From: Bacteroidales bacterium
GTDB taxonomy: Bacteria; Bacteroidota; Bacteroidia; Bacteroidales; UBA3824
DNA: 64,000 nt
Direction: 5' to 3'
Assembly (NCBI GenBank): GCA_017541145.1
Contig: JAFXZT010000154.1
Coordinates: 1-64,000, forward strand
Shown: positions 7,029 to 15,644 of the stretch, in pieces
Numbering within the stretch: the first letter of the stretch is position 1
Layout: each line of letters starts with the position of its first letter
Translations under genes and position numbers: made by a program
Notes under the pieces: generated by a model
The model's input: only the letters and a program-made list of their open reading frames with translations
Database searches by the model: none
What the model was told of the DNA's origin: nothing

Positions 7029-8696
7029 ATGAAGTTAATCGGAAAATTTTTGATTTTAGTTTTAACTTGTTTATTTTCGGTAAGTTCCAAGGCGCAGGAT
7101 TATAAACTTACGATTTGGAATTTCGATAAAAATGTTGTTGACAAAATTTCGGATGCGGTTTCTATCGACTTGTTTTCCGATACGGAAATTGTTGCTTTTG
7201 CCAATGAACGCGAATTTATTGAATTTAAGAAACTTGGTATTCCTTACAAGGTTGAAAATCTGAAACTTGTAAAACCAAAATCCATTTCAAAGTCTGTAAA
7301 AACTACTGATGATATTTCTCAAATGACGGACTTTTCGGCTTATCCGTCTTACGATGTTTATATTAAAATGATGGAAAATTTTCATGCTAAATTTCCCGAC
7401 ATCACTGAACTTATCGAAATTGGAACAAGTGTTCAAGGCAGAAAATTACTTGTACTGAAAATATCTGATTCTCAGCACGAAGCACAAAATCCGGAGTTCC
7501 TTTTAACTTCTACAATGCACGGCGATGAACTTTGCGGTTATGTCTTGATGCTCAGATTTATTGACTTTTTGCTTAACAACAAAGATACTGATAGTCAAGT
7601 AAAAAACATCCTTGAAAATGTCGTACTTTATATCAATCCGTTGTCAAATCCTGACGGAACTTATATTGGCGGCAACGATGATGTAAGCTCATCGCAGCGT
7701 TATAATGCTAATAATGAAGATCTTAATCGTAATTTTCCAAGTATTGTCAATTCACAAAATTCGGTATTTCAATACGAACCCGAAGTAAAAGCCATGATGG
7801 ATTTCGCTGAAAATCACCATTTTGTAGTTTCGGCAAATATTCACAGCGGTGATGAAGTTGTAAATTATCCGTGGGACTCTTTTTATGATTACGAAAAATC
7901 TTTGGCGGATGAAGATTGGTTTGTCGAAGTTAGCAAAAAGTATGTGGAACTTGCACGAATTTGGGATCCGGATTACATGAAAACTGTAACAGATGAAGGC
8001 TATGTTTTCGGGTCTGAATGGTACAAAGTAAAAGGCGGACGACAAGATTATATGTATTGGAATCACCGTTGTAAAGAATTTACGTTGGAAGTGTCTGCTG
8101 TTAAGGTACTTGACTCCGATAATTTGACCGAATTTTGGCAGAAAAATTATAAGTCGTTGCTTGGGTTGGTGGAATCTTGTTTGCAAGGAATTACCGGAAA
8201 AGTTACTGATGTAAGTGGCAACAATCTTGAAGCTGAGATAGTTATAAAAGGCATTGATGCAAATCATTCTTCGGTTTTTAGTTCTGACAACGGATTGTAT
8301 TTCCGACCATTGCTTGCGGACAAGACTTTGGAAGTTTGTGCCGTGATTGATGGTTATGAAACTGAATGTCAGACTGTAACAACCGAAAAAGATAAACTTG
8401 TACAATTGGATTTTGTACTGAATGAAGGTGAATCGTTGCCGGTTTCTACAGTTTTGGAGCCGCAATTTCCGACTCTGAAGATACAATCCGATGTCAAAAA
8501 CAAAATTACTGTAACTTCCAACCGTGAAATTTCTTGCGTTATGATTGTTAATTCTTTGGGTAACATCGTTTTGAGTGATAAACCCGAAACTACAAATGCG
8601 GAATATTCGCTTGATAATTTTTCCGATGGAATTTACGTTATCAAAGCAAAATCTGGAAATTATACACAAACTAAAAAAATATCAATTATAAGATGA
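7029..8696 (+). CDS. secreted M14 zinc carboxypeptidase with T9SS C-terminal signal
   Basis: Exported metallopeptidase. A signal peptide covers about residues 1-22. The M14 domain (about 100-380) has the full zinc and catalytic set: H164 and E167 in MHGDE, H272 in NIHSGD and the general base E354 in FTLEVS; the substrate-binding segment NRNFPS is also present. Residues about 385-465 form a carboxypeptidase-regulatory-like beta domain. The last about 75 residues end in DGIYVIKAKSG...KKISIIR, a type A sorting domain of the type IX secretion system, so the enzyme should reach the cell surface or the medium. It overlaps the next gene by 4 bases (ATGA). Confidence 0.92.
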   Translation: MKLIGKFLILVLTCLFSVSSKAQDYKLTIWNFDKNVVDKISDAVSIDLFSDTEIVAFANEREFIEFKKLGIPYKVENLKLVKPKSISKSVKTTDDISQMTDFSAYPSYDVYIKMMENFHAKFPDITELIEIGTSVQGRKLLVLKISDSQHEAQNPEFLLTSTMHGDELCGYVLMLRFIDFLLNNKDTDSQVKNILENVVLYINPLSNPDGTYIGGNDDVSSSQRYNANNEDLNRNFPSIVNSQNSVFQYEPEVKAMMDFAENHHFVVSANIHSGDEVVNYPWDSFYDYEKSLADEDWFVEVSKKYVELARIWDPDYMKTVTDEGYVFGSEWYKVKGGRQDYMYWNHRCKEFTLEVSAVKVLDSDNLTEFWQKNYKSLLGLVESCLQGITGKVTDVSGNNLEAEIVIKGIDANHSSVFSSDNGLYFRPLLADKTLEVCAVIDGYETECQTVTTEKDKLVQLDFVLNEGESLPVSTVLEPQFPTLKIQSDVKNKITVTSNREISCVMIVNSLGNIVLSDKPETTNAEYSLDNFSDGIYVIKAKSGNYTQTKKISIIR

Positions 8697-9949
8697 AGAA
8701 AATATTTGCAATTGCGGCATTTTTGTTTTTGAATTTTGCTGCAAACGCCCAAGACAAAAAGCTTGATAAAGTTCAGCAACTGTTTAACAGTAAGAATTTT
8801 ACCGAATGCGTGGAAGCCGCAAAAAAATATAATGTTTCCAATCAAACTAAGCCTGACGGATATTTTTTGTTGGGTTTTTCGTATTTTGAACTTTACAAGC
8901 AAAATCCTGCAAAAGAATCACAACTTACTTCTACTGAAAATACTGTTTTTCAGGCTTTTAACAAAGATAAATCAGGCGAAGTCAGAAAAAATTGGAGTTC
9001 CAATCTTGATGAACTTCATGCTAAAATGATTGAATTGCAAGACAAATATTATTCACAAGGCGAAAAAAACAAAGCCGGTCAACATGCCGGGATGTTAGCT
9101 AAAATTTTTAAGGATACAACTGAAGTTTATCTTCATATCTACAAGCCTGAACTTTTTGTAAAACCAATCACAACCGGAAAAACACTTGCCGCTTACGAAG
9201 GCGAAACCAATCAGTTGGACGTAGCAGGCAACAAAACAGGAGTTTGGATTGAAAAATTTCAGAACGGAAACCGCAAATCACAAATAAATTTTGAAGCCGG
9301 AAAACCTCGCGGCGATTTCTACAAATTTTATCAAAAAGGCGGCGTAAGTGCACATTTGTATTTTTACGATGACAATGTTGCGTCTGCGATTTTGTATGCG
9401 GAAAACGGCGACAAGGTTGCGATGGGATATTATTACAATCACGAAAAGGACAGTCTTTGGCAGTATTTTGAGATGGATTCCATCGTGATTTCGGAGGAGC
9501 GTTATAGTCGCGGCGTAAAAAACGGTCAGGAAACAACTTATTATTATTTCGGATTTCCGGCTGAAGAAATTATGTGGAAAAACGGTAAGAAAGACGGACC
9601 TTGGAAACGTTATTACGAATCGTCAACCGTGATGTTTGAAACTCAATATAAAAACGGTGTTTTGGACGGTCCGTATGTAAAGTATGATATTAAAGGAAAT
9701 AAAGTTATAATCGGAAATTACAAAAACGATTTAAAAGTGGGAGAGTGGCTCGTAAAAGACGATGAAACTCAAAAAATGGTAAAAATAAAATATGTTAACG
9801 GAAAACTTTCTAATCAAGATGAATACGATATGAAACAGGCACAAAAAATGCACGATATCATTGAGAAAAGCAAAGATTTGCCCGATCCAAAAGATTATGC
9901 AGCCGACCCGACTCAATATCCGTACAATCGTTCAACTGATGATTTATAG
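8693..9949 (+). CDS. secreted MORN-repeat (YwqK-like) protein
   Basis: A signal peptide is visible (MKKIFAIAAFLFLNFAANAQ). Residues about 25-150 are helical and resemble TPR-type repeats (KVQQLFNSKNFTECVEAAKKY). The C-terminal half has several MORN-like units such as KNGKKDGPWKRYYE, KNGVLDGPYVKYD and KNDLKVGEWLV, a pattern common in envelope proteins of Bacteroidota. Such proteins are usually binding scaffolds; no catalytic residues can be pointed out. Its start overlaps the stop of the surface peptidase, so the two are translationally coupled and may work together. The gene ends with TAG and is followed by a strong terminator. Function unknown. Confidence 0.8.
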   Translation: MKKIFAIAAFLFLNFAANAQDKKLDKVQQLFNSKNFTECVEAAKKYNVSNQTKPDGYFLLGFSYFELYKQNPAKESQLTSTENTVFQAFNKDKSGEVRKNWSSNLDELHAKMIELQDKYYSQGEKNKAGQHAGMLAKIFKDTTEVYLHIYKPELFVKPITTGKTLAAYEGETNQLDVAGNKTGVWIEKFQNGNRKSQINFEAGKPRGDFYKFYQKGGVSAHLYFYDDNVASAILYAENGDKVAMGYYYNHEKDSLWQYFEMDSIVISEERYSRGVKNGQETTYYYFGFPAEEIMWKNGKKDGPWKRYYESSTVMFETQYKNGVLDGPYVKYDIKGNKVIIGNYKNDLKVGEWLVKDDETQKMVKIKYVNGKLSNQDEYDMKQAQKMHDIIEKSKDLPDPKDYAADPTQYPYNRSTDDL

Positions 9950-9980
9950 TTTTTTGTCGGTTTTAACATCTTTCTGTAAA

Positions 9981-10024
9981 ACACGAAATTTACATCCGGA
10001 AAAAATGTAAGTTTCGTGTTTTTT
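9981..10024 (+). terminator. strong intrinsic terminator
   Basis: A 15-bp stem, ACACGAAATTTACAT with ATGTAAGTTTCGTGT (one T-G pair), followed by TTTTT. It closes the peptidase-MORN unit. Confidence 0.85.
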
Positions 10025-10058
10025 GTTGTTTGCCGGTGTTGTGATAATTAAAAAATAA

Positions 10059-10088
10059 TCTGCGTTCTAACAACTTTTATTATCTTTG
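10059..10088 (+). promoter_or_regulatory. probable promoter of the DUF4831 lipoprotein
   Basis: TATCTTTG at 10081-10088 is a good -7 element. TCTG at 10059-10062 could serve as a weak -33 element with an 18-base spacer. The start codon is 20 bases downstream. Confidence 0.5.
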
Positions 10089-10107
10089 CGCCGCAAAGAA
10101 TTTCATT

Positions 10108-11310
10108 ATGAAGACAAATATATTAAAGTTAGGTGCGCTGATTTTATCAGCATTTACGATAGCTTCGTGCGGAAGCGAAAAGAAGTTTATCAAGGTAGAA
10201 AATATCAACAATGTAACACAAGTAAAACACAATCCGTTGATTTATTCGTTGCCCAAAACTACTGTAAGTGTGAAAGTTACGGCTGTTAACGAGATTTCGG
10301 TAAAAGGTCCGTATTCACAATTTTCGCAGAAATATTTGGGAACAGATGATATAATCAAATCGAATTCCAGCGTTTGGTATATCGGAAATGTGGAAATTTC
10401 GTCGTTTCCTGTGAAAGATTCTGCCAGAACTTATGTTGTGGAAACCAATTATCCGTGTTCGATGAGTTTTTCGGAAAACGGTTTTTTGGAAAGTGTTAAC
10501 GAAAAATCGGATTATGTTTTAACTGATAATCGTAATGTACAACTTTCTAATAATGTTTTTAGTGCTGACGATATTTTGAAGCGTCAGAAATTTCAAGATG
10601 TAAATGTCAACCGTTATGAAACTGTTTTTGATACGGTTTTGCATGTGATAGACGCCGATTCTATTTTTACAACTGTTCCTACTGCAAGAAAACAAGTTGT
10701 AAGAAAAACATACGACGAACAGGCTCAGGAACTTGCAAATCAGATTTTTGTACTTCGTGACGACAGAAATGCTCTTTTGGTTGGCGAAAGCGACGGCAAA
10801 AGTCTTCCTACAGGTGATGCTCTTAAATTTATGATTGAGCAACTTAACAAGCTTGAGGAATCGTATTTGAGCATGTTTGTCGGTAAAAAAATCAGAATTG
10901 AAAAAAATTATGTTTTCAATTTTGTGCCGGAACAATTGGAACATTCATGTCAAATATTATTTAAATTTTCACCGGAATACGGAATTCAGAAAAAAAGTTC
11001 GTTGCGTGGCGAGCCGATTATGATTGATATTACCGATTTGAACGAAAATGCGGTTGAAACTGTTTACAATGAAAATCAAAATACTTTGAGACGTAAAAAC
11101 AAAGTTGCAAATGAACAAAACGGTTTTGCATATCTTACTCCGGCGGGTGCTGTTGTAAAAATCTTGAAAGACGGTAATGTAATTTCAGAGAAAATTCTCA
11201 ATATCAATCAGTTGGGAATTGTAAGATATTTGCCGCAAAGCCTTATGCAAAACGAAAATTTCAAGATGACACTTTATCCTGAAACCGGTACTATTAAAAG
11301 TATTAACTGA
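10108..11310 (+). CDS. DUF4831 family lipoprotein
   Basis: 400 residues with a lipoprotein signal peptide (lipobox IASC at about residues 18-21). The body begins with YSLPKTTVSVKVTA and goes on with GPYSQFSQKYLGTDDI, the signature I associate with DUF4831, a family confined largely to Bacteroidota and without a known activity. The protein is beta-rich and acidic, with no catalytic motif. It is monocistronic, with a promoter-like element in front and a terminator at 11382-11425 behind. Probably a periplasmic or outer-membrane-anchored structural protein; that is inference from the signal only. Confidence 0.8.
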   Translation: MKTNILKLGALILSAFTIASCGSEKKFIKVENINNVTQVKHNPLIYSLPKTTVSVKVTAVNEISVKGPYSQFSQKYLGTDDIIKSNSSVWYIGNVEISSFPVKDSARTYVVETNYPCSMSFSENGFLESVNEKSDYVLTDNRNVQLSNNVFSADDILKRQKFQDVNVNRYETVFDTVLHVIDADSIFTTVPTARKQVVRKTYDEQAQELANQIFVLRDDRNALLVGESDGKSLPTGDALKFMIEQLNKLEESYLSMFVGKKIRIEKNYVFNFVPEQLEHSCQILFKFSPEYGIQKKSSLRGEPIMIDITDLNENAVETVYNENQNTLRRKNKVANEQNGFAYLTPAGAVVKILKDGNVISEKILNINQLGIVRYLPQSLMQNENFKMTLYPETGTIKSIN

Positions 11311-11381
11311 TATTAGCTTTCCGAGGTAACAAAGAAAAGTTAAAGAAAAAAATAAAATTAAAGGATAACTTGAAAATATAT

Positions 11382-11425
11382 AAAAGCGCAGTCTGTGAGA
11401 AAAAAATCACAAACTGCGCTTTTTT
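11382..11425 (+). terminator. intrinsic terminator after the DUF4831 gene
   Basis: A 17-base arm (AAAAGCGCAGTCTGTGA) pairs with TCACAAACTGCGCTTTT with one mismatch, followed by T residues. It lies inside the upstream in-frame extension of the next gene, which argues that the extension is not translated. Confidence 0.85.
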
Positions 11426-11448
11426 CATATTTTATTTACATAAAATTT

Positions 11449-11479
11449 TTTGTCGGAATTGTAGAAATAAATATATTTG
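11449..11479 (+). promoter_or_regulatory. Bacteroidota-type promoter of the FAD oxidoreductase and purine genes
   Basis: TTTG (11449-11452), exactly 19 bases, TATATTTG (11472-11479). It lies between the terminator at 11382 and the ATG at 11505 and fixes the gene start there. Confidence 0.75.
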
Positions 11480-11504
11480 GGAAGTCAAAATATTACTCAG
11501 ATTT

Positions 11505-12806
11505 ATGCAGAAATTAGCCATAATAGGAGCAGGTGTATCGGGTTTGACAGTAGCGAGGCTGCTCAGAGAAAAATACGAAGTTACCGTTTATGAGAAAGAA
11601 AGCACGCCGGGTGGTTTAGTGCGTTGTAATCGCTTGGAAGACAGTTTGTTTCATACATGCGGCGGTCACATCTTCAACACTAAAAACGAATCGGTGATGG
11701 AATTTTTTCAGTCGATTTTTGATCTGAATACCGAGTTTATAAAAGCGGATCGCAATTCGTCGGTTATTTTTGAAAATGGCGAAGTGGCAGAGCCTGAGTA
11801 TCACGGACTTTTCAAGAAAAAAAGCCCTGTTTTTAATCCTGTTCCGTATCCTGTGGAAAATCATGTCTACATGTTCAAACAAGACATCCAGCAAAGAGTA
11901 ATTAATGACCTTTTTTCTATAAAACGTAAGCAACAAAGCCGCAGGGAAATCAAATTTTTTTCTACATTTCTGAAAAATCGTTTCGGCGATACACTTTATG
12001 ATTTGTATTTTAAGCCTTACAACGAGAAAATTTGGCAAAAAGATTTGAGTAAAATTCCGCTCAGTTGGCTTGAGGGAAAACTTCCGATGCCTTCGCCCGA
12101 TGATATTTTGTTGGCAAATTTCAATCATACTGCCGAGCGGCAATTTGTGCACAGTACATTTTGGTACGAAATCAACGGCGGTTCGCAATATTTGGCTGAC
12201 AGACTTGCCGAAGGTACGAATATAATTTACGATACGGAAATCAACGAAATCGAAAAAACTGTGGACGGTTGGGAAATCAACGGTAACAAATTTGATAAGG
12301 TGGTTTTCTGCGGAAATATCAAAGATTTGCCCAAAATTCTGAAAGGTATCAACACGCTTGACGATTATGAAGAACAAATTCAGCGTCTTCCTTTCAATGG
12401 TACAACTTCGGTATTTTGCGAAATCGACCGCAATCCTTACAGCTGGATTTATCTTCCCGGCACTCAGCACAAAGCCCACAGAATTATTTGCACGGGCAAT
12501 TTCTCTCCGTCTAATACTGCTAAAAATCTGAAACTTACCGGCACTGTAGAATTTACAAATTATATTTCCAAAGAAGATATTGACAAGGAATTGGAAAATA
12601 TGCCGATGCATCCGAGATATATCGGACATGTTTACAACAAATATACATATCCTGTACAAGATGTAAATACCCGCGAGATGATTCAAGAACTGAAAACTTC
12701 GCTTCAGAAATTCGGTTTTTATTTTACGGGACGTTTTGCCGATTGGGAATATTACAATATGGATGTTGCGATGGGTGCAGCAATGAAAACTTGTAAAAAC
12801 TTATAA
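11505..12806 (+). CDS. FAD-dependent oxidoreductase (UDP-galactopyranose mutase/protoporphyrinogen oxidase-like)
   Basis: Starts with the Rossmann dinucleotide-binding motif IGAGVSGLTVARLL (residues about 5-18) and the acidic end of the second strand, VYEKESTPGG. HTCGGHIFNT, YPVENHVYMF and NEKIW...IPLSWLEGKLPMPSP recall UDP-galactopyranose mutases and related amine-oxidase-fold flavoproteins. 433 residues from the ATG at 11505. I prefer this start because a terminator and then a promoter occupy the 135 bases of upstream open frame, which would otherwise begin with TTG. The real substrate is unknown; a role in surface polysaccharide or isoprenoid/porphyrin chemistry is possible. The purine genes follow 13 bases later. 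Confidence 0.8.
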   Translation: MQKLAIIGAGVSGLTVARLLREKYEVTVYEKESTPGGLVRCNRLEDSLFHTCGGHIFNTKNESVMEFFQSIFDLNTEFIKADRNSSVIFENGEVAEPEYHGLFKKKSPVFNPVPYPVENHVYMFKQDIQQRVINDLFSIKRKQQSRREIKFFSTFLKNRFGDTLYDLYFKPYNEKIWQKDLSKIPLSWLEGKLPMPSPDDILLANFNHTAERQFVHSTFWYEINGGSQYLADRLAEGTNIIYDTEINEIEKTVDGWEINGNKFDKVVFCGNIKDLPKILKGINTLDDYEEQIQRLPFNGTTSVFCEIDRNPYSWIYLPGTQHKAHRIICTGNFSPSNTAKNLKLTGTVEFTNYISKEDIDKELENMPMHPRYIGHVYNKYTYPVQDVNTREMIQELKTSLQKFGFYFTGRFADWEYYNMDVAMGAAMKTCKNL

Positions 12807-12819
12807 ATCATCAATATAA

Positions 12820-13536
12820 ATGAAATTAGTATCATTAGCATCAGAACTCTCTAAAACCACATACCCGGGACGCGGTATTGTGATTGGTAAAAGTAAAGAC
12901 AACAAATATGCTGTAACAGCGTATTTTATTATGGGACGCAGCGAAAACTCTAGAAACCGTGTTTTTGTGGAGGACGGTCTCGGCATCAGAACCGAAGCTT
13001 TCGACCCTTCTAAACTCACTGACCCAAGTTTGATTATCTACGCTCCGGTGAGAGTTTTGGGAAATAATACAATTGTTACCAACGGCGACCAAACCGATAC
13101 CATCTATGATTTGATGGATCAGCAGCAAACATTTGAGATGTCGCTTCGTACACGTCAGTTTGAGCCGGACGGACCTAACTACACTCCGAGAATTTCCGGT
13201 ATAATGAATGTTGTAAATAATAAATTCTCGTTTTACATGTCAATCTTAAAAAGCGATAACGGACGCCCGGAATCCAATTGCAGATACACATTCTCATACG
13301 ATAATCCTATCGCCGGTGAAGGCAGATTTATTCATACTTATATGCAAGACGGAAATCCGTTGCCAAGTTTTGAAGGCGAGCCGACATTGGTTGATATCCA
13401 AGGAAATATCGACGAATTTACAAATCTCGTTTGGAATAATCTTAATCCTGATAACAAAGTATCTTTGTTTACAAGATTTATCGAAATAGAAACCGGAAAA
13501 TTTGAATCAAGAATAGTTAATAAAAATACCAAATAA
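12820..13536 (+). CDS. IMP cyclohydrolase, PurO-like
   Basis: Predicted to close the ring of FAICAR to give IMP, the last step of de novo purine synthesis. At 238 residues it matches the separate archaeal-type IMP cyclohydrolase family rather than the N-terminal domain of bifunctional PurH. Recognisable segments are YPGRGIVIGKS (14-24), AYFIMGRSENSRNRVF and the C-terminal EGEPTLVDIQGN. The gene starts 13 bases after the FAD oxidoreductase and ends 4 bases before the stand-alone AICAR formyltransferase that supplies its substrate. The operon partner strongly supports the call. Confidence 0.85.
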   Translation: MKLVSLASELSKTTYPGRGIVIGKSKDNKYAVTAYFIMGRSENSRNRVFVEDGLGIRTEAFDPSKLTDPSLIIYAPVRVLGNNTIVTNGDQTDTIYDLMDQQQTFEMSLRTRQFEPDGPNYTPRISGIMNVVNNKFSFYMSILKSDNGRPESNCRYTFSYDNPIAGEGRFIHTYMQDGNPLPSFEGEPTLVDIQGNIDEFTNLVWNNLNPDNKVSLFTRFIEIETGKFESRIVNKNTK

Positions 13537-13540
13537 AAAA

Positions 13541-14719
13541 ATGCAAGAATACCAATTGAAATACGGCTGCAATCCTAATCAGAAACCGGCGCGTATTTAT
13601 ATGAAAGACGGTGAACTTCCGGTAGAAGTTCTCAACGGCAGAGCAGGTTACATCAATTTTCTTGATGCGTTCAACGGCTGGCAACTCGTAAACGAACTCA
13701 AGAAAGCAACCGGTTTGCCATCAGCAACATCGTTTAAGCACGTATCGCCTGCGGGAGCTGCTGTAGGTCTTCCTCTCTCGGATGTTGAGAAGAAAATTTA
13801 TTGGGCAGACGATTTGAATATCGAATTTACTCCGCTTGCCAACGCTTATATCAGAGCCAGAGGTGCTGACAGGATGTCGTCTTTCGGTGATTTTATTTCG
13901 CTTTCAGATGTTTGCGACAAGTCTACTGCATTGGTTATCAAACGCGAAGTTTCCGACGGCGTAATTGCTCCGGGTTATACTGATGAGGCATTTGAAATTC
14001 TCAAACAAAAGAAAAACGGTAATTATTGTATCATAAAAATAGATCCTGATTACAAACCGGCTCCTATCGAACACAAAGAAGTTTTTGGTGTGACATTCGA
14101 GCAAGGCAGAAACGAACTCGTAATTGACGAAAATTTCTTCAACAATATCGTTACTAACAACAAAGATCTCACCGCTCAAGCTAAAATCGATCTTACAATT
14201 GCGATGATTACTTTGAAATATACTCAATCAAATTCAGTATGTTACGTTAAGAACGGACAAGCAATTGGTATCGGTGCAGGTCAACAGTCAAGAATCCATT
14301 GTACAAGACTTGCCGGACAAAAAGCCGACAACTGGTGGTTGAGACAATCTCCGCAAGTATTGGGTTTACAGTTTGTTGACGGTATCAAACGTCCTGACCG
14401 TGACAATACAATTGATATTTATATCTCTGACGATTACATGGATGTTTTGGCAGAAGGCGAATGGCAAAAGTATTTCAAAGTAAAACCTGAAGTATTCACC
14501 CGCGAAGCAAAACGCGCTTGGCTCGATAAGAATACTGACGTTGCTTTGGGTTCTGACGCATTTTTCCCGTTTGGCGACAATATCGAACGCGCTAAAAAAT
14601 CAGGCGTAAAATATGTTGCTCAGCCGGGCGGTTCGCTTCGTGACGACAATGTAATTGATACTTGTAACAAATACAATATGGTGATGAGTTTTACAGGTAT
14701 CAGATTGTTCCATCATTAA
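13541..14719 (+). CDS. phosphoribosylaminoimidazolecarboxamide (AICAR) formyltransferase, stand-alone
   Basis: Transfers the formyl group of 10-formyltetrahydrofolate to AICAR, giving FAICAR, the penultimate step of IMP synthesis. Its 392 residues cover only the transformylase part of PurH; the cyclohydrolase (MGS-like) domain is absent and is replaced by the preceding gene. Motifs: LKYGCNPNQKPA at the start, SFKHVSPAGAAVG with the catalytic Lys-His pair (K66-H67 by my count), and near the end SDAFFPFGDNIERA and QPGGSLRDD. It begins 4 bases after the PurO-like gene, and a terminator follows. Confidence 0.93.
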   Translation: MQEYQLKYGCNPNQKPARIYMKDGELPVEVLNGRAGYINFLDAFNGWQLVNELKKATGLPSATSFKHVSPAGAAVGLPLSDVEKKIYWADDLNIEFTPLANAYIRARGADRMSSFGDFISLSDVCDKSTALVIKREVSDGVIAPGYTDEAFEILKQKKNGNYCIIKIDPDYKPAPIEHKEVFGVTFEQGRNELVIDENFFNNIVTNNKDLTAQAKIDLTIAMITLKYTQSNSVCYVKNGQAIGIGAGQQSRIHCTRLAGQKADNWWLRQSPQVLGLQFVDGIKRPDRDNTIDIYISDDYMDVLAEGEWQKYFKVKPEVFTREAKRAWLDKNTDVALGSDAFFPFGDNIERAKKSGVKYVAQPGGSLRDDNVIDTCNKYNMVMSFTGIRLFHH

Positions 14720-14745
14720 GATAATTTTTTTTCATTTGTAATTTC

Positions 14746-14787
14746 AACTCGGATTCATGCTTCGCGGCAAGTTTCCGAGTTTTTTTA
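14746..14787 (+). terminator. intrinsic terminator after the purine genes
   Basis: AACTCGGA (14746-14753) pairs with TCCGAGTT (14774-14781) and is followed by a run of T. Confidence 0.8.
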
Positions 14788-14797
14788 TTTCATTTTG

Positions 14798-14828
14798 TTG
14801 TGGAATTTTGGGAAATTTATTATCTTTA
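14798..14828 (+). promoter_or_regulatory. probable promoter of the scramblase-like gene
   Basis: TTG at 14798-14800, 20 bases, TATCTTTA at 14821-14828 (last base off consensus). Confidence 0.5.
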
Positions 14829-14857
14829 AGATGTAAAATTTAAAATCACAATTTAAC

Positions 14858-15436
14858 ATGGAGAATTTATTTGAAAAAGAAGTATTGGTTGTAAATCAAA
14901 AATTTACAGTACTCAATAATGAATATCAAATTTTGGCAGAAGATGGTTCTGAAATCGGTTTCGTAAAAGAAAACACTTCTGTATTGTATACGGTTTTGAA
15001 ATTATTTCTTTCAAACAAGATGTTGCCTTGGTCAATGCAAATTCTTGATTCACAGAAAAATGTATTGGTAACACTTTCAAAAGGTTTAACATTTTGGATG
15101 CCGAAAATTTCTATCACAAATTCGCAAGGTGTAGAAATCGCAACTATTAAACGTAAATTCGGTTTGAAACCAAAATTTGAAGTTCTCAACACAACGGGAA
15201 ATGTAGTAGCCAGTGTTATCGGCGATTTTATTGCTTGGGATTTTGTAGTTTATGATGCTCAAGACAAAGAAATCGGTAAAATCAGTAAAAAATTCGGCGG
15301 CGTTCTTAAAGAATTGTTTACTGATTCTGACAAATACATGGTTAATATCAATAATTCATTGTCAGACAAAACATTGCGTGCTGCTGTAATTGCAGCTTCT
15401 TGTGTAATTGACAAGGTTTTGAAAGAGCGCGATTAG
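14858..15436 (+). CDS. LURP-one/phospholipid scramblase-like (Tubby C-like fold) protein
   Basis: 192 residues made of repeated short beta hairpins: FTVLNNEYQILAEDGSEIGFVKE, LPWSMQILDSQKNVLVTLSKG, PKISITNSQGVEIATIKRKF, PKFEVLNTTGNVVASVIGDF and FVVYDAQDKEIGKISKK are alternating segments of the same type. One helix near the C-terminus (AAVIAASCVIDKVL) closes the domain. This is the pattern of the LOR/scramblase superfamily, in which the central hydrophobic helix sits in a beta barrel. No signal peptide, so cytoplasmic or membrane-associated. It stands alone with its own promoter and ends with TAG. The biochemical role is unknown. Confidence 0.75.
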   Translation: MENLFEKEVLVVNQKFTVLNNEYQILAEDGSEIGFVKENTSVLYTVLKLFLSNKMLPWSMQILDSQKNVLVTLSKGLTFWMPKISITNSQGVEIATIKRKFGLKPKFEVLNTTGNVVASVIGDFIAWDFVVYDAQDKEIGKISKKFGGVLKELFTDSDKYMVNINNSLSDKTLRAAVIAASCVIDKVLKERD

Positions 15437-15644
15437 TTTTGCGGACGGACATTTTGTTTCGTCTTTACAGATGTTATTTTTAGGTGGTTAATGAAAAACG
15501 AAAGATAGAGGAGATGAAAGGCGGCTTTGTTGCTTTTTGTCTTCTCTTTTTTGTTTTTACAAAAATTTAAAAAAAAATCATATTACGGCTATCCTTAATT
15601 AATGCTTGGTATATATTTTTGCTACAATAATTTAGCAAAAACAA

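Noticed and set aside
11370..11504. 45-codon N-terminal extension of the FAD oxidoreductase starting at TTG
   Set aside because: The region contains a terminator (11382-11425) and then a promoter (11449-11479); the Rossmann motif begins only at the ATG at 11505.
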